From Opitutaceae bacterium UBA2377 (GTDB lineage: Bacteria > Verrucomicrobiota > Verrucomicrobiia > Opitutales > Opitutaceae): a DNA stretch of 64,000 nucleotides. The stretch spans positions 62,001-126,000 of the forward strand of contig DDSZ01000014.1 in the NCBI GenBank assembly GCA_002344205.1, written 5' to 3'. Below are positions 46,844 to 54,985 of this stretch, in pieces. The notes below the pieces were generated by a model. The model saw only the letters and a list, made by a program, of their open reading frames with translations, searched no databases and was not told where the DNA came from. Position numbers and translations under genes: made by a program. Every line of letters starts with the position of its first letter. The first letter of the stretch is position 1.

Positions 46844-48089
46844 CGGTAGTTGTCGTGTAGTCCCAACGATGGTCCAGCAACATCATGCCCTCGGCATGAT
46901 GCGGAATAACACCCCGACCGTAGAAATCGCCATCCATCGAATTGAACTGCACGGCGCCAGGAATCTCCACGAGATTGGCAAGACGGTAATTAAGGTGCGC
47001 CTCAAGGTCGATGGACAAGGTGCGGAAAGGCCAGCGGGGCACGCGACAGACGATTCGCCCGGTGTGACTCGCAGGAAAGGCCGTTCCCTGGCCGGCATTG
47101 CTCCAAAAATTGGTGAGCTTCTGGCCGTTACCGTAGAGAATGAAAGAGGCTTCGAATCCGGATGGAAACGAATCAGGGCACAGGCAGCGGTAACACAGGA
47201 CGAATACGACTGTTGAGCCTGTGGTGACATCTCGGGTTGAGCGACCATCAACGAGCACATCGACTTCGGTGACCTCGATCTCGGGATGCTGGCGCACGGC
47301 CTTTGGTCTGGTCGCGCCCGTGATTTGGGTTGTAAGATATTCCCGAAGTAGTGGAGCGGTGGGGCCGACCGAACACACGGTGCCCTGTGCCAAGTAGACG
47401 CAGCGGTTACATAGCTGGCTGACAGCCGCCATATTGTGACTCACAAATAGAACTGTCCGCTCCCCTCCACGCGCGATGTCCTGCATTTTGCCGAGGCATT
47501 TTTTTTGAAACTGCGCGTCGCCGACGGCGAGGACTTCGTCCACGATGAGAATTTCGGGCTCCAAGTGGGCGGCGACGGCAAAGGCGAGGCGCACATACAT
47601 GCCGCTGGAGTAGCGCTTCACCGGGGTGTCGAGGAACTTTTCCACTTCGGCAAAGGCGACGATCTCGTCGAATTTGCGGCGGATCTCCGCGCGACTCATG
47701 CCCAAGATGGCACCGTTGAGAAAGATGTTTTCGCGACCGCTCAGCTCAGGGTGAAACCCGGTGCCGACTTCCAGCAGGCTGGCCACGCGGCCACGGAGTT
47801 TGATGGAGCCGGTGGTGGGTTCGGTGATGCGGGAGAGGAGCTTGAGCAGGGTTGACTTGCCGGCACCGTTGCGGCCGATGATGCCGACGACTTCACCGGG
47901 CTGCACCTCGAAGTTGATATCGCGCAGCGCCCAAAACTCTTCGCTGGTGAAGCCTGTGCCCCAGCGAAAGCGCCGCCAGAGCTTGCGGGCGGAGTGGTGC
48001 AGGCTGTCGCGCAAAGTGTCGTGCTGCGACTCGTGCTGGATCACATAGCGCTTGCTGACACCGGATACGGAAATGGCTGGCTGGCTCAT
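46836..48089 (-). CDS. wzt: Polysaccharide ABC exporter ATP-binding protein with C-terminal glycan-recognition-type domain (Wzt)
   Basis: The 417-residue protein is the ATPase of a Wzm-Wzt exporter that moves finished glycan on undecaprenyl diphosphate across the inner membrane. Walker A IIGRNGAGKST lies near residue 70, signature YSSGMYVRLAFA and Walker B ILIVDEVLAVGDAQFQKKC near residue 180. From about residue 245 it has a Wzt C-terminal extension of about 170 residues with beta-rich sequence (VTEVDVLVDGRSTRDV, FVLCYRCLCP, YGNGQKLTNF), which in known systems binds the modified non-reducing end of the chain. It starts 3 bases after the permease stop. Confidence 0.92.
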   Translation of the reverse strand: MSQPAISVSGVSKRYVIQHESQHDTLRDSLHHSARKLWRRFRWGTGFTSEEFWALRDINFEVQPGEVVGIIGRNGAGKSTLLKLLSRITEPTTGSIKLRGRVASLLEVGTGFHPELSGRENIFLNGAILGMSRAEIRRKFDEIVAFAEVEKFLDTPVKRYSSGMYVRLAFAVAAHLEPEILIVDEVLAVGDAQFQKKCLGKMQDIARGGERTVLFVSHNMAAVSQLCNRCVYLAQGTVCSVGPTAPLLREYLTTQITGATRPKAVRQHPEIEVTEVDVLVDGRSTRDVTTGSTVVFVLCYRCLCPDSFPSGFEASFILYGNGQKLTNFWSNAGQGTAFPASHTGRIVCRVPRWPFRTLSIDLEAHLNYRLANLVEIPGAVQFNSMDGDFYGRGVIPHHAEGMMLLDHRWDYTTTTDA

Positions 48090-48092
48090 GCT

Positions 48093-48917
48093 TCAGATAA
48101 TATCTGCAAACTGTCTTTCGGTGCGGCGGAAAAACCAGAGACCGCTTGCGGTGACGAGGACGATGAGGAAGAGAGACGTGCCCAGGCTCCAAAGCGACAA
48201 CGCGTGCTGGCCGCCGAGGAGGCACCACCGGAAGCCGTCGATGATGCCGGTGAGGGGATTGAGCGCGAGGAGGTCGCGCCAGTTGGGGAAGAAATCGGTG
48301 CGATAGCCGACAGGGGAAACGAAGATGCCCACCTGCAGAAGGAATGGGACGATGAAGCGGAAGTCGCGATACTTTACCGTGAGCGCGGTGAACCAAAGCC
48401 CCAGCCCAAAAGCCGCGGCCAATGTCATCAGCACGAAAACGGGCAATGCCAGCCAGTGCCAGGTAGGCCAGTGGCCAAACCAGAGGGCGACGGCGAGAAA
48501 CAGGCCGAGAACGACGATAAAATCGATGAGGGCGACGCCAAGCGCGGAGAGGGGCACGATAAGCCGGGGGAAATAGACTTTGGAGATCAGGCTCGCATTG
48601 CCCACGAGGCTGCCGCTGGAACCGGAGAGAGCGGCCGAGAACAGTTGCCAAGCCATCAGGCCCGACAGGACGAGCACCGGGTAAGGCGCCCCGCCATCGG
48701 GCATGCCGGCCAGCCGGTCGAACAGGAAGACGAAGATGGCAGTGGTGATGGCGGGCTGGATCAGCGCCCAAGCGATGCCGAGCACGGCCTGTTTGTAGCG
48801 GACCTTGACGTCACGCCATGCGAGGTAGCCGAGCAGTTCCCGGTAGCGCCAAAGATCACGCCAATAGTGATGTTCCGCGCGACCGGCCTCGATGGTGAGT
48901 TCAGCAGGGGCGGACAT
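48093..48917 (-). CDS. wzm: Polysaccharide ABC exporter permease (Wzm, ABC-2 type)
   Basis: The 274-residue protein has six membrane helices and the ABC-2 transporter core. The N-terminal HYWRDLWRYRELLGYLAWRDVKVRYKQAVLGIAWALIQPAITTAIFVFLF stretch is diagnostic of Wzm/TagG-type permeases, and the C-terminal half has PVGYRTDFFPNWRDLLALNPLTGIIDGFRW. It pairs with the ATPase 3 bases downstream. About 100 bases separate it from the upstream glycosyltransferase stop, in which no clear promoter was seen. Confidence 0.94.
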   Translation of the reverse strand: MSAPAELTIEAGRAEHHYWRDLWRYRELLGYLAWRDVKVRYKQAVLGIAWALIQPAITTAIFVFLFDRLAGMPDGGAPYPVLVLSGLMAWQLFSAALSGSSGSLVGNASLISKVYFPRLIVPLSALGVALIDFIVVLGLFLAVALWFGHWPTWHWLALPVFVLMTLAAAFGLGLWFTALTVKYRDFRFIVPFLLQVGIFVSPVGYRTDFFPNWRDLLALNPLTGIIDGFRWCLLGGQHALSLWSLGTSLFLIVLVTASGLWFFRRTERQFADII

Positions 48918-49020
48918 AGGGCAAAGAGCTGGAAAAGAGCGAAGAATGCGAGGGATGTTTCATCCGGAAATACCTGAAGGGCTAGAGCAGGTGAGCATGC
49001 GCTCGGATATCTTGGATGCT

Positions 49021-50115
49021 TCAGGCTTCCGCGGAAGGCAACGCTGCAGCCAGACGTTGCATGAAGGAAGGGAAAGCGAAGGTTTGGGCGTGGGCGCGGA
49101 TGCGGCCGGGATCGCGGGGATGGGTCACCAGATCGCTCACAGCGGCGACGATACCCGGGATATCCCCGTAGTCGGCGATGGCGCCGACGTGTTCGTTGAT
49201 GACTTCGGGTGCGCCGCCGGCACGGGCCGCGAGGCAGGGCTTGCCGTGGATCATCGCCTCAAGGTAAACGAGGCCAAAGCCTTCCCGCCAGCTGGGCAGG
49301 ACAAAAAGATCGCAGGCTTCATATTCCGCGCGCAGGGCGTCATCATCAATGCGGCCGGTGAAAACGACGGCTTCAGCCAATCCGAGTTGCCGGACGATGG
49401 TTTGCAGGCGTGCACGGTCATCGCCGTCGCCGACGATGCGAAGCTGGGCTCCGGGATGGTGAATGCGGATGGCTGGCAGGGCTTCGATGAGGGTGTCCAC
49501 GCCTTTGTAACTGTCGGCCTGCGTAAGACGGCTGACGCACAGCAATCTCGGCGCCAGCGGGTCGGGCGGGTTTGAAACGACCGGTTGGGCGGCAGCCAGC
49601 ACGGGGTCAAAGGTATTGGGGATAACGAGCAGACGGGAGACTTCAAGGGACGGACAGAAACGACGCAGTTGGCGGCGGGTGTAATCGCTGATGCACAAAA
49701 TCCCGTCGGCGCCGCGGAGCGCGCGGGTTTCAAGCCGGCTGAAGGGTCTCCAGACTTCAATTCCGTGGGCGACCAAAAAGTAACGCAGGCCTGGCCGCAG
49801 TTTGGCCGCAAGCCAGGCCGCCGGAAGCTGATGCAGGTGGCCGCAGACAATACGGCTGTCGCGACGGGCATGGTGGAGTGTGGCCTGCACGAACCGTGCT
49901 TTGGAGTGGCCGCAGCCGATGAGCGGTTGCAGGGCCGCGTTGGCGTAGGCGCCCGCCCGTCGATCTTCTCCCGGACGATCGTTGAGCGAGATGCTGACCA
50001 CTTTGTCCTGCCCGGGAACTGCGAATTCGCAGAGCGCCTTGAGATAAAGGCGCATGATCCGCGCGATGCCGCCATCGTGGAGGAACAATTCAGGGGAAAG
50101 CAGCAGTGTGTTCAT
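49021..50115 (-). CDS. Glycosyltransferase, GT4 family
   Basis: The 364-residue GT-B enzyme begins MNTLLLSPELFLHDGGIARIMRLYLKAL and has a donor domain starting at PRLLCVSRLTQADSYKGVDTLIEAL, with FVLPSWREGFGLVYLEAMIHGKPCLAARAGGAPEVI as the donor-binding EX7E-type motif. I chose the ATG at 50115 because AGGAG lies 10 bases ahead of it; the ATG at 50124 is only 1 base from that site. The longest frame runs through the intergenic inverted repeat and is rejected. It is the first glycosyltransferase after the asparagine synthetase gene. Confidence 0.93.
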   Translation of the reverse strand: MNTLLLSPELFLHDGGIARIMRLYLKALCEFAVPGQDKVVSISLNDRPGEDRRAGAYANAALQPLIGCGHSKARFVQATLHHARRDSRIVCGHLHQLPAAWLAAKLRPGLRYFLVAHGIEVWRPFSRLETRALRGADGILCISDYTRRQLRRFCPSLEVSRLLVIPNTFDPVLAAAQPVVSNPPDPLAPRLLCVSRLTQADSYKGVDTLIEALPAIRIHHPGAQLRIVGDGDDRARLQTIVRQLGLAEAVVFTGRIDDDALRAEYEACDLFVLPSWREGFGLVYLEAMIHGKPCLAARAGGAPEVINEHVGAIADYGDIPGIVAAVSDLVTHPRDPGRIRAHAQTFAFPSFMQRLAAALPSAEA

Positions 50116-50151
50116 GGCCGCCATGCTCCTTGCTTGCTGTTTCCGGCAAAA

Positions 50152-50257
50152 CCCAAACGCCAAGGACCAAGCGCCAAATAAATCCCGGACTGCAAATCTG
50201 TCTCCCGGGTCGGGGGTTGGATTCGGAACATTTGATCCTTGGCGTATGTGGTTTGGG
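50152..50257. repeat. Long imperfect inverted repeat between asnB-like gene and GT4 gene
   Basis: Bases 50152-50170 (CCCAAACGCCAAGGACCAA) pair with 50232-50257: GCCAAGGA matches TCCTTGGC and CCCAAAC matches GTTTGGG, with a 7-base bulge on the right arm and one mismatch. The 61-base loop is C/G-rich. The element fills most of the 145-base spacer. On the minus strand the last arm is followed by TTTT, so it may act as an attenuator or weak terminator inside the locus; a dispersed repeat is an alternative. Confidence 0.55.
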
Positions 50258-50260
50258 CTT

Positions 50261-52153
50261 TCAACCGGCCTTCCGATTGGCAAAGGCGATCAGCACCGCG
50301 AGGGTCCAGACCCGGGACCAGGCGCGGGGATCATGGCGGTGAAGGAAATCCTGCCACAAGCGCTGGACAACGGAGGCATCAAGCCAAGGGCAAGAGGCAA
50401 GGGCGGCCGGAGCAAAGGTGGCCTCAAGGAAGGGGCGCAATTCGTGTTTCATCCAGCAGGCGAACGGCAGGGTGAAACCGCGTTTTGGGTTTTTCAGGAT
50501 GGCGGGAGGCAGCAGGTCGGATACGGCGTCGGCCAGCGCCTGTTTGGATCGGCCGGGAGCCTGCTTGAATCGGGCCAATTGCGGCCACAGCCATGCAAGG
50601 AGCGAGGTGTCGGCGAACGGCACGCGCAGTTCGAGCGAGTGGGCCATGCTGCAGACATCGCTGTCGCGAAGCAGCACATCGGCCATGTAGGTGCGCAGCT
50701 CCCAAGCGCTGAGAATCTGAAAATTGTCCGCACCGATCAGGTCGTCCACAAATTCATCAAACAGCGGGGCGTGCGGACCCTGACGCTGCATGAGTTCACG
50801 GGCTTCCGGGGTGAGCAGTCCCATGAGCGTGCTTTCCGGCAGGACCCGGCGGCGCAGCGAGGCGATTTCGTGGAGGTCGCGCGCGGAGGAAAGCACGTCG
50901 GCCAATTTCAGGGCGCGGGTTGAGCCGCGTGCGCGGAGATGGCTGAGAAGCCGGTGCCGGAGAACAGCAGGAAGCGAGGACCAGACGCCAAGCAGCCGCT
51001 TGAGGCGCGGACCGTCGCGGAAGGAAGGATAACCGCCGAAGAGCTCGTCGCTGCCGAGGCCCGAAAGGGCCGCGGTCACACCGCCGTTGCGAGCCGCTTG
51101 GCTGGCATACCAAGTGTTGATGCCGTCGCCGGTCGGTTGATCCATCGTGCGCAGGATACGGGGCAAATCGGCGGCAACCTGCGTGCCGGTGAGGGTGAAC
51201 TCATGATGCTCCGTATCGAAGGTTTTGGCGACCAAGGCGGCTCCGGCCTGCTCCGAGTATTCCGACTCGGCAAAGATCACGGAAAAGGTCTTGAGTCGGC
51301 CCGGGCTGGCGCGGGCCATGAGTCCGACGAGTGCGGAGGAGTCGAGTCCCCCGGAGAGAAAGGCACCGACCGGCACATCGGCCAGGCGGTGGGCATTTAC
51401 GGTGTCATCCAACCGAGCGCGGAGTCCCGCCACAAAACCGGCGTAAGTTTTTTCTGTGGTCGGGGTGGGCCCGGGTGCCGGCAGGTGCCACCAAGCCCAG
51501 GTGGACAAGCGCCGGGATGGATCGAGGACGAGTGCGTGCCCCGGCGGCAAGTTGCGCAGCCCCCGGTAAATTGTGCGCGGGGGAGGGACGGCGAGACGGG
51601 CCAGATAGTCAGCCACACCCGCAGGATCGATGACGTTTTCGACCTGCCTGCTGGCGCGCAGCGCATTGAGCTCGGAAGCAAAGAGCAAGCCGGCGGGTGT
51701 GCTTGCATAATACAGCGGCTTGATGCCGAGAGGGTCGCGAGCGGCGAACAGCCGGCGCTCGCGATCATCCCAGATGGCGAAGGCGAACATGCCGCGGAGG
51801 CGGGGGAGGCATTTTTCCTGCCAGTGGGCATAGGCCAACAGGAGCACTTCCGTGTCGCAGTGCGTTTTGAACGCGTGGCCGGCCTGCTCGAGTTCAGCCC
51901 GCAGCTCGCGGTGATTGTAGATGGCCCCGTTAAAAACCAGGGTGTAGCGGCCGTCCGCGGTTTGCATCGGCTGATGTCCGTGCGCGGGGTCAAAGATGGC
52001 CAGCCGGCGCATTCCGAGGGAGGCTTCATGGACCGTGGCGTAGCCCTCGTCATCAGGCCCGCGGTGCACCATCGCCGCACACATGCGCCGGATCGCTTCC
52101 GTCCGGGATTCGGCAGACTCACGCGAACTTACGAAGCCGGCTATGCCGCACAT
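50261..52153 (-). CDS. asnB: Asparagine synthetase (glutamine-hydrolysing) family amidotransferase
   Basis: The 630-residue protein has an N-terminal class II glutaminase domain, whose nucleophile is the Cys after Met in MCGIAGF, with HRGPDDEG and NGAIYNHRELRAEL, and a C-terminal synthetase domain with the pyrophosphate loop FLSGGLDSSALVGLM near residue 250 and SGLGSDELFGGYP. It could make asparagine, but paralogues (WbpS/ExoM-like) in polysaccharide loci amidate sugar carboxylates. I start at the ATG at 52153, where homology begins and the Cys must be residue 2. As the rightmost same-strand gene it probably heads the 30-kb locus. Confidence 0.92.
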   Translation of the reverse strand: MCGIAGFVSSRESAESRTEAIRRMCAAMVHRGPDDEGYATVHEASLGMRRLAIFDPAHGHQPMQTADGRYTLVFNGAIYNHRELRAELEQAGHAFKTHCDTEVLLLAYAHWQEKCLPRLRGMFAFAIWDDRERRLFAARDPLGIKPLYYASTPAGLLFASELNALRASRQVENVIDPAGVADYLARLAVPPPRTIYRGLRNLPPGHALVLDPSRRLSTWAWWHLPAPGPTPTTEKTYAGFVAGLRARLDDTVNAHRLADVPVGAFLSGGLDSSALVGLMARASPGRLKTFSVIFAESEYSEQAGAALVAKTFDTEHHEFTLTGTQVAADLPRILRTMDQPTGDGINTWYASQAARNGGVTAALSGLGSDELFGGYPSFRDGPRLKRLLGVWSSLPAVLRHRLLSHLRARGSTRALKLADVLSSARDLHEIASLRRRVLPESTLMGLLTPEARELMQRQGPHAPLFDEFVDDLIGADNFQILSAWELRTYMADVLLRDSDVCSMAHSLELRVPFADTSLLAWLWPQLARFKQAPGRSKQALADAVSDLLPPAILKNPKRGFTLPFACWMKHELRPFLEATFAPAALASCPWLDASVVQRLWQDFLHRHDPRAWSRVWTLAVLIAFANRKAG

Positions 52154-52325
52154 GAAATCGGGAGGAAAGTGGCGAGCTTCGCCCGGTCGCTTCCACTTTG
52201 AAAGCAACAGCCGAGAGGGTTGCGGGCGGATGGGCCCATGAGGAAGCGGCTAGGGTCTATACCCCAGCCGGAAAAGGCTTAGTGAATCCCCGAAACTTGG
52301 CAATCCCGTTGATAGTGCATGAGTT

Positions 52326-52865
52326 TCACGCGCAGATGGATGCTGCAATCTCGGCTGATTTCTGCGGTGACACCAGTATGGCCACCAGCAGCAGGCCGAA
52401 GTCGATTGCCGTGCCAGCTCCGCGCGAGGTGATGAGGTTGCCGTCCACCACGCAGCGCTCGGCGCCCCGGAGTTCAGGCAGCTCGTTTGCCACGGAGAAA
52501 TGCGCGGTGTAGTTGCGGCCGCGCAACAGTCCGGCGTCATGCAGCACCGTGGGGGCGGCGCAAATGGCGGCCAGCCAGCCATTGCGGGCGTGCTGGGCGA
52601 GGACGAGTTGGCGCACCCGCGGATCGGCCCGCAGGGTCTTGACCCCGGGGCCACCCGGCAGGAACAAGCAGTCGTAGGCTGGACCGCCCGCAGGTTCGAG
52701 CAGGCTGTCGGCGTGCAGGGTGAGGCCGCTGCGCCCGGTGGCATGGATGCCCGGACCGAGTGCGGCGAGGGTGACTTCGACCCCAGCGCGCCGCAGCAGG
52801 TCGATAGGGGCGACGGTTTCTATCTCTTCAAAACCGTCCGTGAGGATTGCGAGAACGGTGGGCAT
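52326..52865 (-). CDS. DJ-1/PfpI family protein
   Basis: The 179-residue protein has the class I glutamine amidotransferase-like fold of DJ-1/ThiJ/YajL. It begins at the ATG at 52865 (MPTVLAILTDGFEEIETVAPIDLLRRAGVEV), which contains the conserved acidic Glu, and the nucleophile elbow reads LAAICAAPTVLHDAGLL with Cys near residue 105. DCLFLPGGPGVKTLR precedes it. Such proteins act in oxidative-stress or carbonyl-stress protection; the specific activity is unknown. It is divergent from the epimerase gene by 17 bases. Confidence 0.92.
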   Translation of the reverse strand: MPTVLAILTDGFEEIETVAPIDLLRRAGVEVTLAALGPGIHATGRSGLTLHADSLLEPAGGPAYDCLFLPGGPGVKTLRADPRVRQLVLAQHARNGWLAAICAAPTVLHDAGLLRGRNYTAHFSVANELPELRGAERCVVDGNLITSRGAGTAIDFGLLLVAILVSPQKSAEIAASICA

Positions 52866-52882
52866 GCCTTTGCGTAGTGAAA

Positions 52883-53779
52883 ATGTCCCCGGATGCACAC
52901 GGCAAAAATTCACCCCAACGCTTGGTTGTCTTTGGCGCCGGCTATGTCGGCGGGCACCTGGCGAGGGAAGCCGCCAAGCGCGGACTGGAAGTTGTGGCGC
53001 TGACCCGCAATCCAACCAAGGCGGCGGCTTTGCGGACGGATGGCATCGAGGTGGTGGAAGGCGATCTGGCGGAAACGGAGTGGCATGCGAAAATGCCCGG
53101 CAAAGTGGATCTGGTGCTCAACTCCGTGAGTTCCGGCGGGGGCGGGATCGAGGGCTACCGTCGCAGCTATGTTGCCGGGATGAAATCCGTCATGATCTGG
53201 GTGCGGCAATCCCAGCCGGGGACGCTCGTCTATACTGGCAGCACCTCCGTCTATCCGCAGGATGGCGGCATCAGGGTGGACGAAACGGCCGCCACAGCTC
53301 CGCTGGATGAACGGCCCGCGCTATTGCGAGAAGCAGAGGAGATAGCCCTGGCGGGCGCGCCGTCAGTGCGGATTTTTGTGCTGCGGCTGGCCGGGATTTA
53401 CGGACCGTCCCGTCATCATCTGCTGGATCAGATCCGAACCGGTGGGCCGTTGGCCGGGGCCGGGGAACGACGGCTCAACTTGATTCACCGTGACGACATC
53501 TGTGCCGCCATCTGGTGCAGTTTGACCGCGCCGCCCGCCGTGGCGGGAGGGATTTTCAACGTCGTGGACGACGCGCCCGCGCGCAGGAAGGATATTGCGG
53601 CGTGGCTGGCGCGGCGGCTGGGTCGGCCGGAGCCGGTGTTTGACGTGAACCTGCCGGGCCGACGCCGGGCGGAGATGCCGGACCGGATCATCGAAAACCG
53701 AAAGCTGCGGGAGACACTCGGCTGGCGGCCGCAGTATCCCAGCTACCGGGAGGGATACGAAACTTTGTTGTCGCGTTAA
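52883..53779 (+). CDS. NAD-dependent epimerase/dehydratase family protein (extended SDR, YeeZ-like)
   Basis: The 298-residue protein has a Rossmann motif RLVVFGAGYVGGHLAREAAKRG, VVALTRNP, a YTGSTSVYPQDGG stretch and a LRLAGIYGPSRHHLL signature of the YeeZ/SDR_a family. The usual YxxxK active site is not obvious (VYPQDGG follows the Ser), so dehydrogenase/epimerase chemistry is uncertain. HRDDICAAIW and NVVDDAPARRKDIAAWL mark the C-terminal part. The ATG at 52883 is chosen because the preceding 12 codons lie in the divergent promoter region. Confidence 0.85.
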   Translation: MSPDAHGKNSPQRLVVFGAGYVGGHLAREAAKRGLEVVALTRNPTKAAALRTDGIEVVEGDLAETEWHAKMPGKVDLVLNSVSSGGGGIEGYRRSYVAGMKSVMIWVRQSQPGTLVYTGSTSVYPQDGGIRVDETAATAPLDERPALLREAEEIALAGAPSVRIFVLRLAGIYGPSRHHLLDQIRTGGPLAGAGERRLNLIHRDDICAAIWCSLTAPPAVAGGIFNVVDDAPARRKDIAAWLARRLGRPEPVFDVNLPGRRRAEMPDRIIENRKLRETLGWRPQYPSYREGYETLLSR

Positions 53780-53831
53780 CTCCGGCGCGGACTTTCAACT
53801 CACGCTTCTTCAACTCAACCCATCCAAACCC

Positions 53832-54140
53832 ATGGCCGGCGTAGGCAAACTTCTCAAACAAGCCCAGAAAATGCAGCGTGGCATCGAGGCACTCCAAGTG
53901 CAGCTCGAGGCCAAGGAAATCGACGTCACGAGCGGCGGAGGCGCGGTTAAAATCAAGATCAACGGCGCCGGCAAATTTCTCGGTCTGACGCTTGATCCCG
54001 ACTTCCTCAAGGAAGACCCCAAGCTCGTGGCCGACACCCTGTTGGTTGCTATGCAGGATGCCGCCAAGCAGTCCAAGGAATACAACGACGCGGAGATGCA
54101 GAAGGTGACGTCGGCCTTTCAGGTGCCTGGGATGTTCTGA
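53832..54140 (+). CDS. ebfC: Nucleoid-associated protein YbaB/EbfC
   Basis: The 102-residue protein is the small DNA-binding YbaB/EbfC homodimer. It has the family start GVGKLLKQAQKMQRGIEALQVQLEAKEIDVTSGGGAVKIKINGAGK and ends with a flexible QVPGMF tail. It lies 52 bases after the epimerase gene and about 72 bases before recR, the widely conserved ebfC-recR pairing, so the two are likely cotranscribed. Confidence 0.93.
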   Translation: MAGVGKLLKQAQKMQRGIEALQVQLEAKEIDVTSGGGAVKIKINGAGKFLGLTLDPDFLKEDPKLVADTLLVAMQDAAKQSKEYNDAEMQKVTSAFQVPGMF

Positions 54141-54212
54141 AGGCGGATTTCGGAAGGCTGAGTGCGAGAAGAGTATCTCGTCCGCATTTGCCCATCCCCG
54201 ACTCGCAATCCC

Positions 54213-54809
54213 ATGACCCCGGCGCTCGAGAATCTCCAGAAGCGACTGAAACAGTTGCCCGGTGTTGGCTACCGCTCCGCCGAGCGCATCGCCCTGCATC
54301 TGCTGGTGGAGAAACCGGGGCAATTGGAGGCACTCGTGGAGTCGCTCCGGGTCGCGGCGCAGGCCGTGCGCCGGTGCGTGCGCTGCGGAAACTTGGCTGA
54401 AGAGGAACTCTGTCCCGTTTGCAGCGACGCCCGGCGTGATCAATCCGTGGTTTGTGTCGTGGAGCATGTCCCCGATCTGGTCGCGATCGAACGGAGCGGA
54501 GCTTACCGGGGCGTTTACCATGTACTGCACGGCCGCTTGTCCCCGATCCACGGGGTGGGTCCGGGGGATTTGCATCTCGCCGCGCTGATGTCGCGCGTGG
54601 AATCGGGCGAAGTGAAGGAACTGATCCTGGCGCTTTCCAACGACGTGGAAGGCGAGGCGACCTGCCACTACCTGAGCGAGCACCTGCCGGCCGAGCCGGC
54701 GGTAAAAATCAGCCGCATCGGCTTCGGCCTGCCGAGCGGAGGCGGGGTGCTTTACGCCGATTCGGTCACCCTGAAGAGCGCGCTGGAAGGCCGGCGGCAC
54801 TATTCTTGA
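54213..54809 (+). CDS. recR: Recombination mediator RecR
   Basis: The 198-residue protein works with RecF and RecO in loading RecA at gaps. It has the helix-hairpin-helix LPGVGYRSAERIALHLL near residue 14, the four-cysteine zinc finger (CVRCGNLAEEELCPVCSD), and a Toprim domain with VCVVEHVPDLVAIERSGAYRGVYHVLHGRLSPIHGVGPGDL. The ATG at 54213 matches the conserved N-terminus. It is 72 bases downstream of ebfC and 44 bases upstream of a tRNA gene. Confidence 0.97.
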   Translation: MTPALENLQKRLKQLPGVGYRSAERIALHLLVEKPGQLEALVESLRVAAQAVRRCVRCGNLAEEELCPVCSDARRDQSVVCVVEHVPDLVAIERSGAYRGVYHVLHGRLSPIHGVGPGDLHLAALMSRVESGEVKELILALSNDVEGEATCHYLSEHLPAEPAVKISRIGFGLPSGGGVLYADSVTLKSALEGRRHYS

Positions 54810-54852
54810 TTGCGCCCCGGCGGCTTTCCGTTTCAGTCCCGGCCAGTCAAAT

Positions 54853-54927
54853 GCGCCATTAGTATATCGGCTATTATGTGTGCTTCCCAAGCATGAGAGG
54901 TCGGTTCGACTCCGACATGGCGCACCA
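54853..54927 (+). tRNA. tRNA-Gly (anticodon CCC)
   Basis: The 75-base segment folds as a cloverleaf: acceptor GCGCCAT/ATGGCGC (7 bp), D arm, anticodon stem TGTGC/GCATG around the loop TTCCCAA with anticodon CCC, a 4-base variable loop and T arm GTCGG-TTCGACT-CCGAC. The 3' CCA is encoded at 54925-54927. The discriminator base is A (54924), whereas most bacterial tRNA-Gly carry U73. The D stem has a G-U closing pair and a T-T mismatch. It reads GGG codons. Confidence 0.9.
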
Positions 54928-54985
54928 AGCTTCGTCTCGCTGCCGCGATGATTTGGCAGCATATCCCCAACCAACATCAACCCAC

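Noticed and set aside
50116..50283. Longer N-terminus for the GT4 protein reaching 50283
   Set aside because: The extra 56 residues run through the inverted repeat and have no glycosyltransferase homology; a start at 50115 has a better-placed AGGAG.
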